Shown piece by piece: positions 33,534 to 41,488 of a DNA stretch of 64,000 nt (position 1 is the stretch's first letter; each line of letters begins with the position of its first letter). The position numbers and the translations under genes are program-made. The stretch is taken from assembly GCF_041262585.1 (NCBI RefSeq), contig NZ_JBGCBZ010000020.1, forward strand, positions 91,075-155,074, written 5' to 3'. A model generated the notes under the pieces. The model made no database searches. It was given only the letters and a program-made list of their open reading frames with translations, and was not told where the DNA came from. The DNA is from JAOEGB01 sp041262585. Its GTDB lineage: Bacteria > Actinomycetota > Actinomycetes > Streptosporangiales > Streptosporangiaceae.

Positions 33534-34361
33534 ATGACTAGCGCACTCGTGCTCGGCGGCGGCGGAGTGGCCGGGATCGCCTGGGAGGCCGGGATCGTCA
33601 CGGGGCTTCGCCGGGAGGGCGTCGACCTGGGCACGGCGGACAGCATCGTCGGGACCTCGGCCGGATCCGTGATCGGCACCCTCATCGCGACCGGAGCCGA
33701 CCTGGAGGCGGCCATCGCCCATCAGGTGGCCGTCGACACCGGCCCGCCGCCGGTGGTCGACCTCGACGGGGTGATGCAGGCGTTCGCCATCCTGTTCGAC
33801 CCCAGCCTGGAGCCGCAGGAGGCGCGGCGCAGGGTCGGTCAGATGGCCCTCGCCGCGCCCGTCGACCACCAGGCGGCGCGCATCGCCGCCATCGGCGAGC
33901 GGCTCCCCATCAAGGAGTGGCCCGACCGTGATCTCCAGATCACCGCCGTGGACGCGGAGACCGGCGAGTTCATCGTCTGGGACAAGGCCTCGGGCGCGCC
34001 CATGGTGCTCGCCGTGGCGTCGAGCTGCGCGGTGCCGATGGTCTTCCCTCCGGTCGAGATCGGCGGCAGGCGCTACGTGGACGGCGGGGTCCGCTCCCCC
34101 ACCAACGCCGACCTGGCCGCCGGGGCCGGCACACTCGTCGTGCTGGAACCTCTGGGTCACCTGTCCCCGCGCGCCACGCTCGAGGCCGAACTGCGCGCCG
34201 CCGGGACGCCCCGGAGTCTCCTGATCCAGCCCGACGAGGCGGCGGCCGCCGTGTTCGGCGAGAACGTCCTCGACCCGGCTCTGTGGGGCCCCGCGTACAA
34301 GGCCGGGCTGGCTCACGCCGCGGCTCTCGCCGAGCCCGCCAGCGCCGTCTGGACCCCATAG
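33534..34361 (+). CDS. Patatin-like phospholipase
   Basis: A 275-residue lipid acyl hydrolase. GGGGVAGIAWEAG (residues 8-20) forms the oxyanion loop. The nucleophile elbow GTSAGS (near residue 43) and the DGG dyad (YVDGGVRS, near residue 182) complete the Ser-Asp catalytic pair. There is no signal peptide, so it acts in the cytoplasm or at the inner face of the membrane. It is divergent from pta. A ribosome site before ATG 33534 is weak (GGGGAT). Confidence 0.92.
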   Translation: MTSALVLGGGGVAGIAWEAGIVTGLRREGVDLGTADSIVGTSAGSVIGTLIATGADLEAAIAHQVAVDTGPPPVVDLDGVMQAFAILFDPSLEPQEARRRVGQMALAAPVDHQAARIAAIGERLPIKEWPDRDLQITAVDAETGEFIVWDKASGAPMVLAVASSCAVPMVFPPVEIGGRRYVDGGVRSPTNADLAAGAGTLVVLEPLGHLSPRATLEAELRAAGTPRSLLIQPDEAAAAVFGENVLDPALWGPAYKAGLAHAAALAEPASAVWTP

Positions 34362-34426
34362 GCCGGTCGGCGGCCGCCCGCGCCCGTCGGCGTAGCCGGT
34401 TCGACGTGTTCAGTGTGACGTGTTCA

Positions 34427-34468
34427 GTTCGCCTCTGTTGGTTCGCCTCTGTTGGTTCGCCTCGGTCA
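34427..34468. repeat. 14-bp tandem repeat, about 2.7 copies
   Basis: The unit gttcgcctctgttg occurs at 34427-34440 and 34441-34454, then partially as gttcgcctcggtca. It abuts the 3' end of the DUF2795 gene and lies in the convergent gap with the patatin gene. Confidence 0.8.
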
Positions 34469-34663
34469 GCTGGCCTCGGTCACGGCCTTGCTCACAGCGT
34501 TCGGACCGTCGTACTGCCTGTCCGGGATCTTCTCCAGGGCCTTGACCAGGTCATCGCCGGCGCCGTGATCGCGGGCCGCCTGGACGAGGTCGGACTTGCC
34601 GGCGGGGTAATCCACGCCTTTGAGGTGCTTCTGCAGCTCGATCGGGTTGGGTGCGCCAGCCAT
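34466..34663 (-). CDS. DUF2795 small protein
   Basis: A 65-residue protein with the DUF2795 pattern: P-IELQKHLKGVDYPAGKSDLVQAARDHGA, then LEKIPDRQYDGPNAVSKAV. ATG 34663 has a near-perfect GGAGGAAACGTC leader, so the longer frame to 34747 is not used. The family is small, abundant in actinobacteria and of unknown function, sometimes described as stress-responsive. It stands alone. Confidence 0.9.
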   Translation of the reverse strand: MAGAPNPIELQKHLKGVDYPAGKSDLVQAARDHGAGDDLVKALEKIPDRQYDGPNAVSKAVTEAS

Positions 34664-34826
34664 GACGTTTCCTCCCTGCTTCGCTGTCTGAGTGTTCCTT
34701 CCCTCGCCTACCCGCTCGCGCCGGCGCCACTCAGGGCCGCCTCCCACCGGGCTGGGGCTTCGTCACAATTGGGTATAGAGCCTTCGCCCTGGTGAGAGGT
34801 GACCTCGGGAGGGTAGCGGGCGTCAC

Positions 34827-36500
34827 GTGGCTGATCCCCTCTTGCTCGCCGCACAGGATCTGCGGCTCAACGTCAACGCGCTCGACTACCTGATCCTCGC
34901 GCTGTACTTCCTGGTGGTGCTCGGCATCGGCTTCGCCGCGCGCCGTGCCGTACGGACGAGCCTGGACTTCTTCCTCTCCGGCCGGTCCCTCCCGGCGTGG
35001 ATCACCGGACTGGCGTTCATGTCGGCCAACCTCGGCGCCATCGAGATCCTGGGCATGGCCGCCAACGGCGCGCAGTACGGCCTGATGACCGTGCACTACT
35101 ACTGGATCGGCGCCGTCCCCGCGATGGTGTTCCTCGGCATCGTGATGATGCCGTTCTACTACCGCTCGAAGGTGCACAGCGTCCCCGAGTTCCTCCGCAG
35201 GCGGTTCAACGGGGCGACCCAGCTCTTCAACGCGGCCACCTTCGCGATCGCGCAGATCCTCATCGCCGGCATCAACCTGTACGCCCTGGCGCTCGTCATG
35301 GAGGCGCTGCTGGGCTGGCCGCTCTGGCTGTCGATCGTCGTCTCGGCCGCGATCGTGCTGGGCTACATCACGCTCGGCGGGCTGTCCTCGGCGATCTACA
35401 ACGAGGTCATGCAGTTCTTCGTCATCGTCGCCGGGCTCGTCCCGATCGTGGTCCTGGGCCTCATCAGGGTGGGCGGCTTCTCCGGTCTCGGCGAGAAGGT
35501 GCGGCAGAGCGTGCTCGGCGACGGCGGGTTGCACACCTGGGCCCAGGCGGGCGGCGCGGACAACCCCCTCGGCTCGAACTGGATCGGCATCGTGTTCGGC
35601 CTGGGCTTCGTGCTCTCCTTCGGCTACTGGACGACCAACTTCGCCGAGGTCCAGCGGGCGCTGTCGGCGCGCAACACCAACGCCGCCCGGCTCACCCCGA
35701 TCGTGGCGGCGTACCCCAAGCTGGTGATCCCCGCCGTCACCGTGATCCCCGGCCTGGTCGCGCTCGTGCTGTTCAACAATCTCGGCAAGGACGGCGGACC
35801 GGCGTACAACGACGCGATCCCCCTGCTGATGGACGAGTTCCTGCCGAACGGCGTGCTCGGCATCGCGGTGACCGGCCTGCTCGCGTCCTTCATGGCGGGC
35901 ATGGCGGCCAACATCAGCGGCTTCAACACGGTCTTCACCTATGACATCTGGAAGTCCCACATCCAGGGCGACCGCCCGGACGAGTGGTACGTGAGGCTGG
36001 GCCGCCTCGCGACCGTCGGCGGCGTGATCGGCGGCATCGGCACCGCGTTCATCGCGTCCGGCTTCAGCAACATCATGAACTACCTGCAGTCGCTGTTCTC
36101 GTTCTTCAACGCGCCGCTGTTCGCGACGTTCATCCTCGGCCTGTTCTGGCGCCGGATGACGGCGTGGGCGGGCTTCTGGGGCCTGGTCTCCGGTACGGCC
36201 GCCGCCTTCGCCACGTACATCCTCTACAAGTCCGGCGTGTTCGACTTCGGCACGGACCTGAACGCCAGCTTCTGGGGCGCCGGCATCGCCTTCGTCGTCG
36301 ACATCCTCGTGTCGGCCGCCGTCACGCTGGCCACGACACCGAAGCCGGAGAGCGAGCTGCGGGGCCTCGTCTACGGCCTCAGCGACGCCTCCATCAGCGA
36401 CGACGCGCTCTCGGGCGACACCGCCTGGTATCGCTCCCCGGTCATCCTCGGCGCCGGAGCGGTGGTCCTCGCCGCGGCGTTCTACCTGCCCTTCCTGTAG
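34827..36500 (+). CDS. Sodium:solute symporter (SSS family)
   Basis: A 557-residue transporter with about 13 membrane helices. DYLILALYFLVVLGIGFAARR starts helix 1, and SGRSLPAWITGLAFMSANLGAIEILG gives the helix-2/3 region with the Na+ site. YYRSKVHSVPEFL and a final helix pair around 505-550 match the SGLT/SSS family. The GTG at 34827 gives the longest sensible N-terminus; internal starts are possible. The following gene, 9 bp on, encodes its small membrane partner. Pta-AckA 1.4 kb away hints at a monocarboxylate, but the solute is not determined. Confidence 0.9.
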   Translation: MADPLLLAAQDLRLNVNALDYLILALYFLVVLGIGFAARRAVRTSLDFFLSGRSLPAWITGLAFMSANLGAIEILGMAANGAQYGLMTVHYYWIGAVPAMVFLGIVMMPFYYRSKVHSVPEFLRRRFNGATQLFNAATFAIAQILIAGINLYALALVMEALLGWPLWLSIVVSAAIVLGYITLGGLSSAIYNEVMQFFVIVAGLVPIVVLGLIRVGGFSGLGEKVRQSVLGDGGLHTWAQAGGADNPLGSNWIGIVFGLGFVLSFGYWTTNFAEVQRALSARNTNAARLTPIVAAYPKLVIPAVTVIPGLVALVLFNNLGKDGGPAYNDAIPLLMDEFLPNGVLGIAVTGLLASFMAGMAANISGFNTVFTYDIWKSHIQGDRPDEWYVRLGRLATVGGVIGGIGTAFIASGFSNIMNYLQSLFSFFNAPLFATFILGLFWRRMTAWAGFWGLVSGTAAAFATYILYKSGVFDFGTDLNASFWGAGIAFVVDILVSAAVTLATTPKPESELRGLVYGLSDASISDDALSGDTAWYRSPVILGAGAVVLAAAFYLPFL

Positions 36501-36509
36501 GAGGTTTCC

Positions 36510-36755
36510 ATGGCCGCGCCCCAACGGCTCTTCGACATCCGCCGCGTCATCGGCGGCCTGTTCCTCGTGTACGGAGTGATCCTCACGGTGACCGGGCTCC
36601 TGGACGACTCCCACGCCATCGGCAAGGCGGAGGGGGTCCGCATCAACCTCTGGACCGGGATCGCCATGCTGGTGGTCGGCGGCGCGTTCCTGCTCTGGGA
36701 ACGCCTCCGCCCCTCCGACGCCCCCGCGCCCTCCACGGAGGAGCCCTCCGAGTGA
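36510..36755 (+). CDS. Small two-helix membrane protein, partner of the symporter
   Basis: An 81-residue protein with two helices (about 13-30 and 48-64). The gene follows the symporter stop by 9 bp, with AGGAGG before the ATG. The first helix starts with RRVIGGLFLVYGVILTVTGL and the C-terminus is a short acidic, Pro-rich tail. Small proteins like this commonly follow SSS genes in actinobacteria. The function is likely accessory and not demonstrated. Confidence 0.8.
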   Translation: MAAPQRLFDIRRVIGGLFLVYGVILTVTGLLDDSHAIGKAEGVRINLWTGIAMLVVGGAFLLWERLRPSDAPAPSTEEPSE

Positions 36756-36780
36756 TCTTCTTGGAGCGTCCGGTTCAAGG

Positions 36781-36826
36781 TGCCCGGTCTTAATGGCCCG
36801 GTCTTAAGGGGCCGGTCTTAAGGGGC
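36781..36826. repeat. 14-bp tandem repeat (tggcccggtcttaa type), about 3 copies
   Basis: Units at 36781-36793 (13 bp), 36794-36807 and 36808-36821, each ending ggtcttaa, followed by a partial unit. The stop codon of the substrate-binding protein gene on the other strand (TAA, 36818-36820) lies in the third unit, and the symporter operon ends just before the first. Confidence 0.8.
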
Positions 36827-37960
36827 CCGGCGGCTCGCCGGGCTTCGCCTGCCGTACGCGCCGGCGGGCCGGCCGGGGCTCCGACCAGACGGGTGGACCA
36901 GGTCGGCCGCCGTGATGAGGCTGTCTTCGACCACCGTGCCGGCGATGGTGGCGCTCGTGACGAGGACCGGTGGGATGAGCCTCGCCGGGATCGAGACCGT
37001 CGTCCCGTTGGCCACGGTGGTCGTGCCGTACACCGTCTTGCCGCAGGCGATGTCGACGGCGAACCGGGCGGCGCTGCGCGCCTCGGAGCCGATCGGCTTG
37101 TAGACGGTCATCGTCTGCGTGCCGAGCAGGATCCGCCGGATGGCTGCGAGTTCGGCGTCCTGGCCGGTCAGCGGCGTTCCGGGGCGGACGCCCGAGCGTT
37201 CCATGGCCGCGGCGACGCCGCCCGCCATGCCGTCGTCGGCCGAGTAGATGCCGATGACCTTGCCGGGTCCGAGAGCGGCGAAGGCGCTAACGGCCTCGTC
37301 CGCGGCCTTGGCGGCGTTCCAACCCGGGATGTCGTACTCCCTGGCGATCGTCACCCGTCCGTCGAGCACCGAATGGGCGCCCTTCTTGAGCTCGGCCGCG
37401 CTGGGGTCCTCCGGTGAGCCGTTCAGCATCACGATGGGCCCGCGCCTCGGGTCGCCCCCGGCCCTGATCGCGTCGAGCAGCGCCCGGCCCTGCATCCTCC
37501 CGATCTCGACGTTGTCGAACGATGTGTAGGCGTCCACGGGACCGTTGGCCAGCCGGTCGTACGCGACGACCTTGGCCCCGAAGACCTTGGCCTTGGCCAC
37601 GGAGGGCGCGATCGCCTTGGCGTCCACCGCGTCGAGGATGAGAACCTTCACACCGTCCCCGAGTAACGCGTCGATCTGCCGGCGCTGGGTGGCGTGATCA
37701 TGATTGGCGTTGTTGTAGACGAGCTCGCATCGGGGGCAGAGCGATGCGACGGCCCGCGTGATCGAGGGCCGGTCGTACTTCTCGTAGCGGGCTGTCGTCT
37801 TCTCGGGGAGCAGCAGGCCGATCCGAAAACCTTCGGCGAGGGTGCCCACGGCGCCGTTCGCCGCTCCGGAGTCCTTCCCCACCGTGCCGCACGCGCCGAG
37901 GCCCAGCAGGAAAGCGAGGGAGACACCCCTCGCCGCAACGCGAAACCGACGTATCCCCAC
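36818..37960 (-). CDS. Sugar-type ABC substrate-binding lipoprotein (periplasmic-binding-protein-4 fold), orphan
   Basis: A 380-residue lipoprotein from GTG 37960 (GGGAGG 5-6 bp upstream). The signal ends in a lipobox LGLGAC. The mature part has the two-lobe fold of XylF/RbsB-like proteins: IGLLLPEKTTARYEKYDRPSI at the start, then VLILDAVDAKAIAP, VAYDRLANGPVDAYTSFDN and IGIYSADDGMAGG. No permease or ATPase gene is near, so it is orphaned or shares components encoded elsewhere. The longer frame to 38080 has no ribosome site. The C-terminal 25 residues are Arg/Pro/Gly-rich and may be an accidental extension created by the repeat. Confidence 0.85.
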   Translation of the reverse strand: MGIRRFRVAARGVSLAFLLGLGACGTVGKDSGAANGAVGTLAEGFRIGLLLPEKTTARYEKYDRPSITRAVASLCPRCELVYNNANHDHATQRRQIDALLGDGVKVLILDAVDAKAIAPSVAKAKVFGAKVVAYDRLANGPVDAYTSFDNVEIGRMQGRALLDAIRAGGDPRRGPIVMLNGSPEDPSAAELKKGAHSVLDGRVTIAREYDIPGWNAAKAADEAVSAFAALGPGKVIGIYSADDGMAGGVAAAMERSGVRPGTPLTGQDAELAAIRRILLGTQTMTVYKPIGSEARSAARFAVDIACGKTVYGTTTVANGTTVSIPARLIPPVLVTSATIAGTVVEDSLITAADLVHPSGRSPGRPAGAYGRRSPASRRAP

Positions 37961-38330
37961 AGCGAACCTCCCGGTCAACCGCAAGAACCACCAGGCGCTG
38001 CCGTACCCGACCGTTTGCGGCATGACGCCCAGGCATACCTCGTGGGGGCTCTGAGGTGGGACGTTCTTGGCCCCGATCACCCAGCCCGATCCCCGGCCGC
38101 GACTCCTGGCTAGCCGGAGATCGGGGAGATCGAGGTGATCGCCTTCTTACACGGGTGTCTTGCCGGCGAGACGCCAGCGGCAGCCGGTCCCGAGGCCACA
38201 GGGGGCGGATCTCCCTCAGGCTGGGCGTGACCCTTGACCGGCCAGTTGTATGGCGATTCAGAAACGATCTCCCCGCCTCCCGGCCGGCCGATCCACGCAC
38301 ACACTAAGTTGTGAGAGACTCCACCATTGC
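37961..38330. other. 370-bp gene-free stretch before the tRNA gene
   Basis: No coding frame with actinobacterial codon bias was found. It must contain promoters for the leftward binding protein and for the tRNA, but no convincing -35/-10 pair stands out. Confidence 0.5.
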
Positions 38331-38404
38331 GGGGCGGTAGCTCAGCCGGTTAGAGCATCGGACTCATAATCCGTGGGTCGTGGGTTCAAGTCCCACCCGC
38401 CCTA
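38331..38404 (+). tRNA. tRNA with CAU anticodon (tRNA-Met, elongator type)
   Basis: A 74-nt cloverleaf. The acceptor GGGGCGG pairs with CCGCCCT (one G-U pair) and the D-stem is GCTC/GAGC. The anticodon arm has loop CTCATAA, giving anticodon CAU. The T-arm is GTGGG-TTCAAGT-CCCAC and the discriminator base is A. CCA is not encoded. Elongator Met is the default reading. A lysidine-modified tRNA-Ile2 cannot be excluded from the anticodon alone. The accessory island begins just after it. Confidence 0.9.
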
Positions 38405-38676
38405 CTCGCACGCATGGCCCCTGACCTGCCATTTCTCGACGATTCGCGATCTCGGGGCGAGCAGAAGACGGCCGATGGTCGCTCGTTGGTTGCTCTTGGG
38501 CACGGACCGGGCACGCGGTAGATCGTTTAGACCGCATTCGTCAGGTCAGGTCAAGAAGACGATCAAGAGAAGACCACAACCGAACACCTTTCCGGCATCC
38601 ACCTTGTGATCCCGCCATACTCGCGGGCAAGAACGCTTCACCCCGCTCGGCCGCCTCTAAACGGAACCTTGCTCCG

Positions 38677-38981
38677 TCACACCAGGGGACAAATAGTCCG
38701 CTGGCTCCTACGCCTGCTCCACCCGCGAGTGTCCACGTAGCCGACAAAGCCGGCCACGCGACGCGGTACGGCTCGGTAGCCGTAGGTCGCCCGGTCGAGG
38801 GCGTCGCCGTCCAGCCGTGCGCGCAGGCGGCCCAGGGTGCTGGCCGCGAGCCGCCTGCGATGGTGTGTGGGAAGCCCGATCCGGCCAGGAGGTCTGGGGC
38901 GCATCCGGCGGCGTACCTGCCGATCGTGGCCAGGGAGGTCGCCCCGCTCAACACGGCGAGCAGGCATAAGACCAGCAGCAG
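38677..38981 (-). pseudogene. ISAs1-type transposase N-terminal remnant, frameshifted
   Basis: Minus-strand frame 1 encodes LLLVLCLLAVLSGATSLATIGRYAA, which matches the DDE_Tnp_1-associated N-terminal domain of ISAs1 transposases. The adjacent frame carries on with ASTLGRLRARLDGDALDRA, the next block of the same domain. A frameshift near 38840-38870 therefore broke it. Its 5' end is cut at 38981 by the inverted repeat of the IS that follows, and the catalytic part is gone. The preceding stretch 38405-38676 holds no gene that I can name. Confidence 0.75.
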
Positions 38982-39011
38982 TGCGCCTGCCGAAAAGTCC
39001 ATCCACGCAGT

Positions 39012-40112
39012 TCAAGCAGCATGTGAGTACTCGTGGAGAACCCCGCCGAGCCGATCTCGTCGGCGTATGTTCAGGTCATCGATTCGCTTCGGATCGATGA
39101 TCGGATCCGGGACGGCGCGTAGTGGAGCAGCTTGGGCCAGAGCTTGATGGGCGCGGTGCTCGTTGTAAAACTGTTCGTACTCGCGCAGGGCGTGCCGCAG
39201 GTGGCGTTCGTTCCAGATCAGGCAGCGGTCCAGAAGCTCTCGGCGGCACGACTGCACCCACCGCTCCATGACCGCGTTCATGCGCGGCATCCGGATACCG
39301 GTGAGCACGGTCTGGATGCCTGCGTCGGACAGGATCTCGTCCATGAGGGCCGGGAACTTGGCATCGCGGTCTCGGATCAGGTAGCGCGCCCGGCAGCCCG
39401 CATCCTCCAGATCCATCACCAGATTCTTGATCGCCTGGATGACCCAGCTCGCGTTCGGGTGCGCGGTGGTACCGAGCACGCGGACGCGCCTGGTGGTGTG
39501 CTCGATGACCGCCAGGATGTACTGGCGCTGCCCGTTCAAGGTGATGGTCTCGATGAAATCGCAGGCCAGCAGGCCGTCGGCTTGCGAGCGCAGGAAGTCG
39601 GCCCACGTGGTGGACGCCCTCTCAGGTGCCGGTTCAAGCCCGTCCTGCTTGAGGACCTCCCAGACGGTGGACGGGGCGATCTTGATGCCGACTGTAGTGA
39701 GCTCGCCGTGCACCCGCCGATATCCCCACGATGGATTTTCACGAACCATTCGCAGGATGAGGACACGGATGGAGCGGACCGTGGGTGGGCGGCCTCCCCT
39801 GTTCGGCCGGCAGGTACGGGCATGACGCCGTTTCATCAGATCGCGGTGCCAGCGCAAGACGGTATCCGGTCGGACGAGCAGCCGTACCCGGCGCAGGACC
39901 TCACGTGGCAGCGATGTCAGCAGCGCGGCGAGGAAAGCCCGGTCCTCGGGCGCGAACCTCACCCTGGCATCGGCGCCGAGTTGCCGTTCAAGGACGGTGA
40001 TCTGATGGCGCAGGGCGAGTATCTCGACGTCCTTGTCCCGATCGCCCATGGGTAGCAGCCGCAGCGTAGTGAAGGCGTTTGTAACGGCGAGATAGGCCAG
40101 GCGAAGGAGCAC
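39012..40112 (-). CDS. DDE transposase (rve integrase core; IS3/IS481-like, single ORF)
   Basis: A 366-residue transposase. A basic HTH-like N-terminal half (EILALRHQITVLERQ, DTVLRWHRDLMKRR, WGYRRVHGEL) precedes an rve catalytic domain. Its acidic triad is D185 (LLACDF), D248 (IRDRDAKF) and E283 (NAVMERW). The D-to-E spacing of 34 residues fits DD(35)E. All catalytic residues are present, so the element could still be active. The ATG at 40112 starts MLLRLAYLAV, and the same ten codons are also found in the truncated end copy at 58.25 kb. Confidence 0.92.
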   Translation of the reverse strand: MLLRLAYLAVTNAFTTLRLLPMGDRDKDVEILALRHQITVLERQLGADARVRFAPEDRAFLAALLTSLPREVLRRVRLLVRPDTVLRWHRDLMKRRHARTCRPNRGGRPPTVRSIRVLILRMVRENPSWGYRRVHGELTTVGIKIAPSTVWEVLKQDGLEPAPERASTTWADFLRSQADGLLACDFIETITLNGQRQYILAVIEHTTRRVRVLGTTAHPNASWVIQAIKNLVMDLEDAGCRARYLIRDRDAKFPALMDEILSDAGIQTVLTGIRMPRMNAVMERWVQSCRRELLDRCLIWNERHLRHALREYEQFYNEHRAHQALAQAAPLRAVPDPIIDPKRIDDLNIRRRDRLGGVLHEYSHAA

Positions 40113-40224
40113 GGCCGATCATCATGCCGCATGCGTCTCCCTCTGCTGAGGGCCGGAGCTCGCGCACGCCACGAAAAGCCCCAAATGCCCGTGAGCTGGA
40201 CGGACGCAATTATCGGCAGGCGCA
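40081..40224. repeat. 144-bp direct repeat, copy A (right end of the IS)
   Basis: Covers the first transposase codons and the terminal inverted repeat. It matches 58232-58375 in the same orientation with three substitutions (98 percent identity, counted by eye), 18.15 kb apart. The two copies flank the whole catabolic island. Confidence 0.93.
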
Positions 40225-40480
40225 CGGTCGGCCAGACTCTTGACGCCCCGTTCGCTGTCATAGCGGCCCCGCCACAGCCGGACCGTGTCGATGTGCACGC
40301 CCCGACGCCGGGCGATCGTGGCGTTGGAGTATCCATGCGCGGCATCCAGCACGATCCGGACCCGGATCACCAATTGGTAGGGGGCAGTGCGAGAGTAGGC
40401 GATCTGCTTGAGCTGTCGCCGTTCGGTGGCAGACAAGATGATCTGCCGGGCGCAAGGGGCGGACAATCTGGGGGGCTTTC
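40225..40480 (-). pseudogene. IS630-type transposase N-terminal remnant
   Basis: The minus strand encodes QIILSATERRQLKQIA, then YQLVIRVRIVLDAAHGYSNATIA, VHIDTVRLWRGRYDSERGVKSLADR. This is the helix-turn-helix start of IS630 transposases, with every landmark in place. The frame then runs into the end of the neighbouring IS (border 40224), which removed the DDE domain. The start is about 40450-40480. It is non-functional. Confidence 0.78.
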
Positions 40481-40567
40481 TACCGAGATCGGGTGACAAC
40501 CCGCGACCTTGCCCGATCATGCCCCACGGGCGCCCGCAGGACACGCCGGTCAGGCACGATAATCCTC

Positions 40568-40881
40568 GTGCCCGCGATCCCCGAGTCCACCAAAACCTCC
40601 CTGGCCCAGTGCCTGCACCTGCACGCCAGACAGCACTGGCCCCAGCTGGCCGCCGTCCATGTGCGCTACCACGGCCAATTCGGCTACGTCGAAGGCCGGC
40701 TCACCGGCGGTGACCGACTCCCGCTGATGCGACTGCGCTACGGCGGTTCAGCGCACTATTGGGGGCTTGCCATCCACAACCCCGGCAACGGCGGCTACGA
40801 GGCCGCCCCCTGGTTCGTCGGCACCCCCAAGAGGCCCTCGACCTAGTCTGCGATCTCTACGTCTCCAACCTCGGCGACTGA
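40568..40881 (+). pseudogene. Frameshifted small conserved protein often found beside IS elements
   Basis: From GTG 40568 the frame reads PAIPESTKTSLAQCLHLHARQHWPQ and later YVEGRLTGGDRLPLMRLRYGG, a small conserved protein I associate with actinobacterial IS630 neighbourhoods. It should be about 105-110 residues. At about 40832 a one-base shift ends the frame at 40846, while the adjacent frame supplies the expected C-terminus EALDLVCDLYVSNLGD with stop at 40881. Confidence 0.6.
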
Positions 40882-41488
40882 ATCCCCATCACAGCGGCTC
40901 TCCGGAGATCAACCCCCGAGAGACTTCCGGGCGCGACCACTTAGGCCCACAGATCCTTCGGCACGCAACTGTTGACCAGCGACCGTTCGGAGCCTTGACG
41001 GTGAACTCCGGGAGGGACGGCTTGCAGGTGACGGACGGGTCGACAGCCGGCTGGACGCTCTGGCTCGTGGGCTGCGCCAGTGTGTGGATGCCCGCGGGCT
41101 GCGCCGCGATGGAGCAGCCCCGGCCGCAGGTGCATTCCCACAGGTATAGCCGAGGACTTTGATGAACTCGTAAAGGATCTGCGATGAGCCCCCATCACGG
41201 TCAACCGCGGCGGAGGTCGGGCCTCGCAGTTCCTATAGGTCCCCTCAGGGGCGCTTGCCAGCGCCGCCGCCCCTCGTCGAGCTGCAGGTCTTCCTGGGCA
41301 ATGGTCGATACGTAAGCCCGTCAGCCCCCGTTAGGCAGAGTCCCCACACGATGATGCCGGGGCGGATCGCCGAAACCGGGTTCTATGCAGATGATCGGCT
41401 ATGGGCATGAGCAGCAGGCCCACTGCAGTCCGCTACCATGCCCTGCTCGCGCTGGCCGTGGTAGCGGACTGGTTCATGACTCGGCTTC
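40882..41488. other. 600-bp stretch without recognisable gene
   Basis: Base composition is slightly lower in GC than the core region. Several short frames exist, such as one at 41401-41530 with SRPTAVRYHALLALAVVADW, but none has a recognised family or consistent codon bias. It is probably decayed IS sequence. Confidence 0.4.

Larger units (their letters stand above)
38982..40224 (-). mobile_element. Complete 1,243-bp insertion sequence with 12-bp terminal inverted repeats
   Basis: The left end TGCGCCTGCCGA (38982-38993) is the exact reverse complement of the right end TCGGCAGGCGCA (40213-40224). It contains one transposase gene (39012-40112) with 19 bp after the stop codon to the end. A second copy of the right end exists at 58232-58375, which independently fixes that border. 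There is no target duplication: the left flank is an ISAs1 fragment and the right flank an IS630-type fragment, suggesting a deletion next to the element. Confidence 0.85.

Noticed and set aside
31944..34361. An 805-residue plus-strand protein ending in the patatin
   Set aside because: The first 530 residues are the Arg/His-rich shadow of pta. The patatin starts at ATG 33534.
40112..40544. An intact IS630 gene reading leftward
   Set aside because: The frame after residue LADR is the end of the neighbouring IS, so only the N-terminal domain is genuine.
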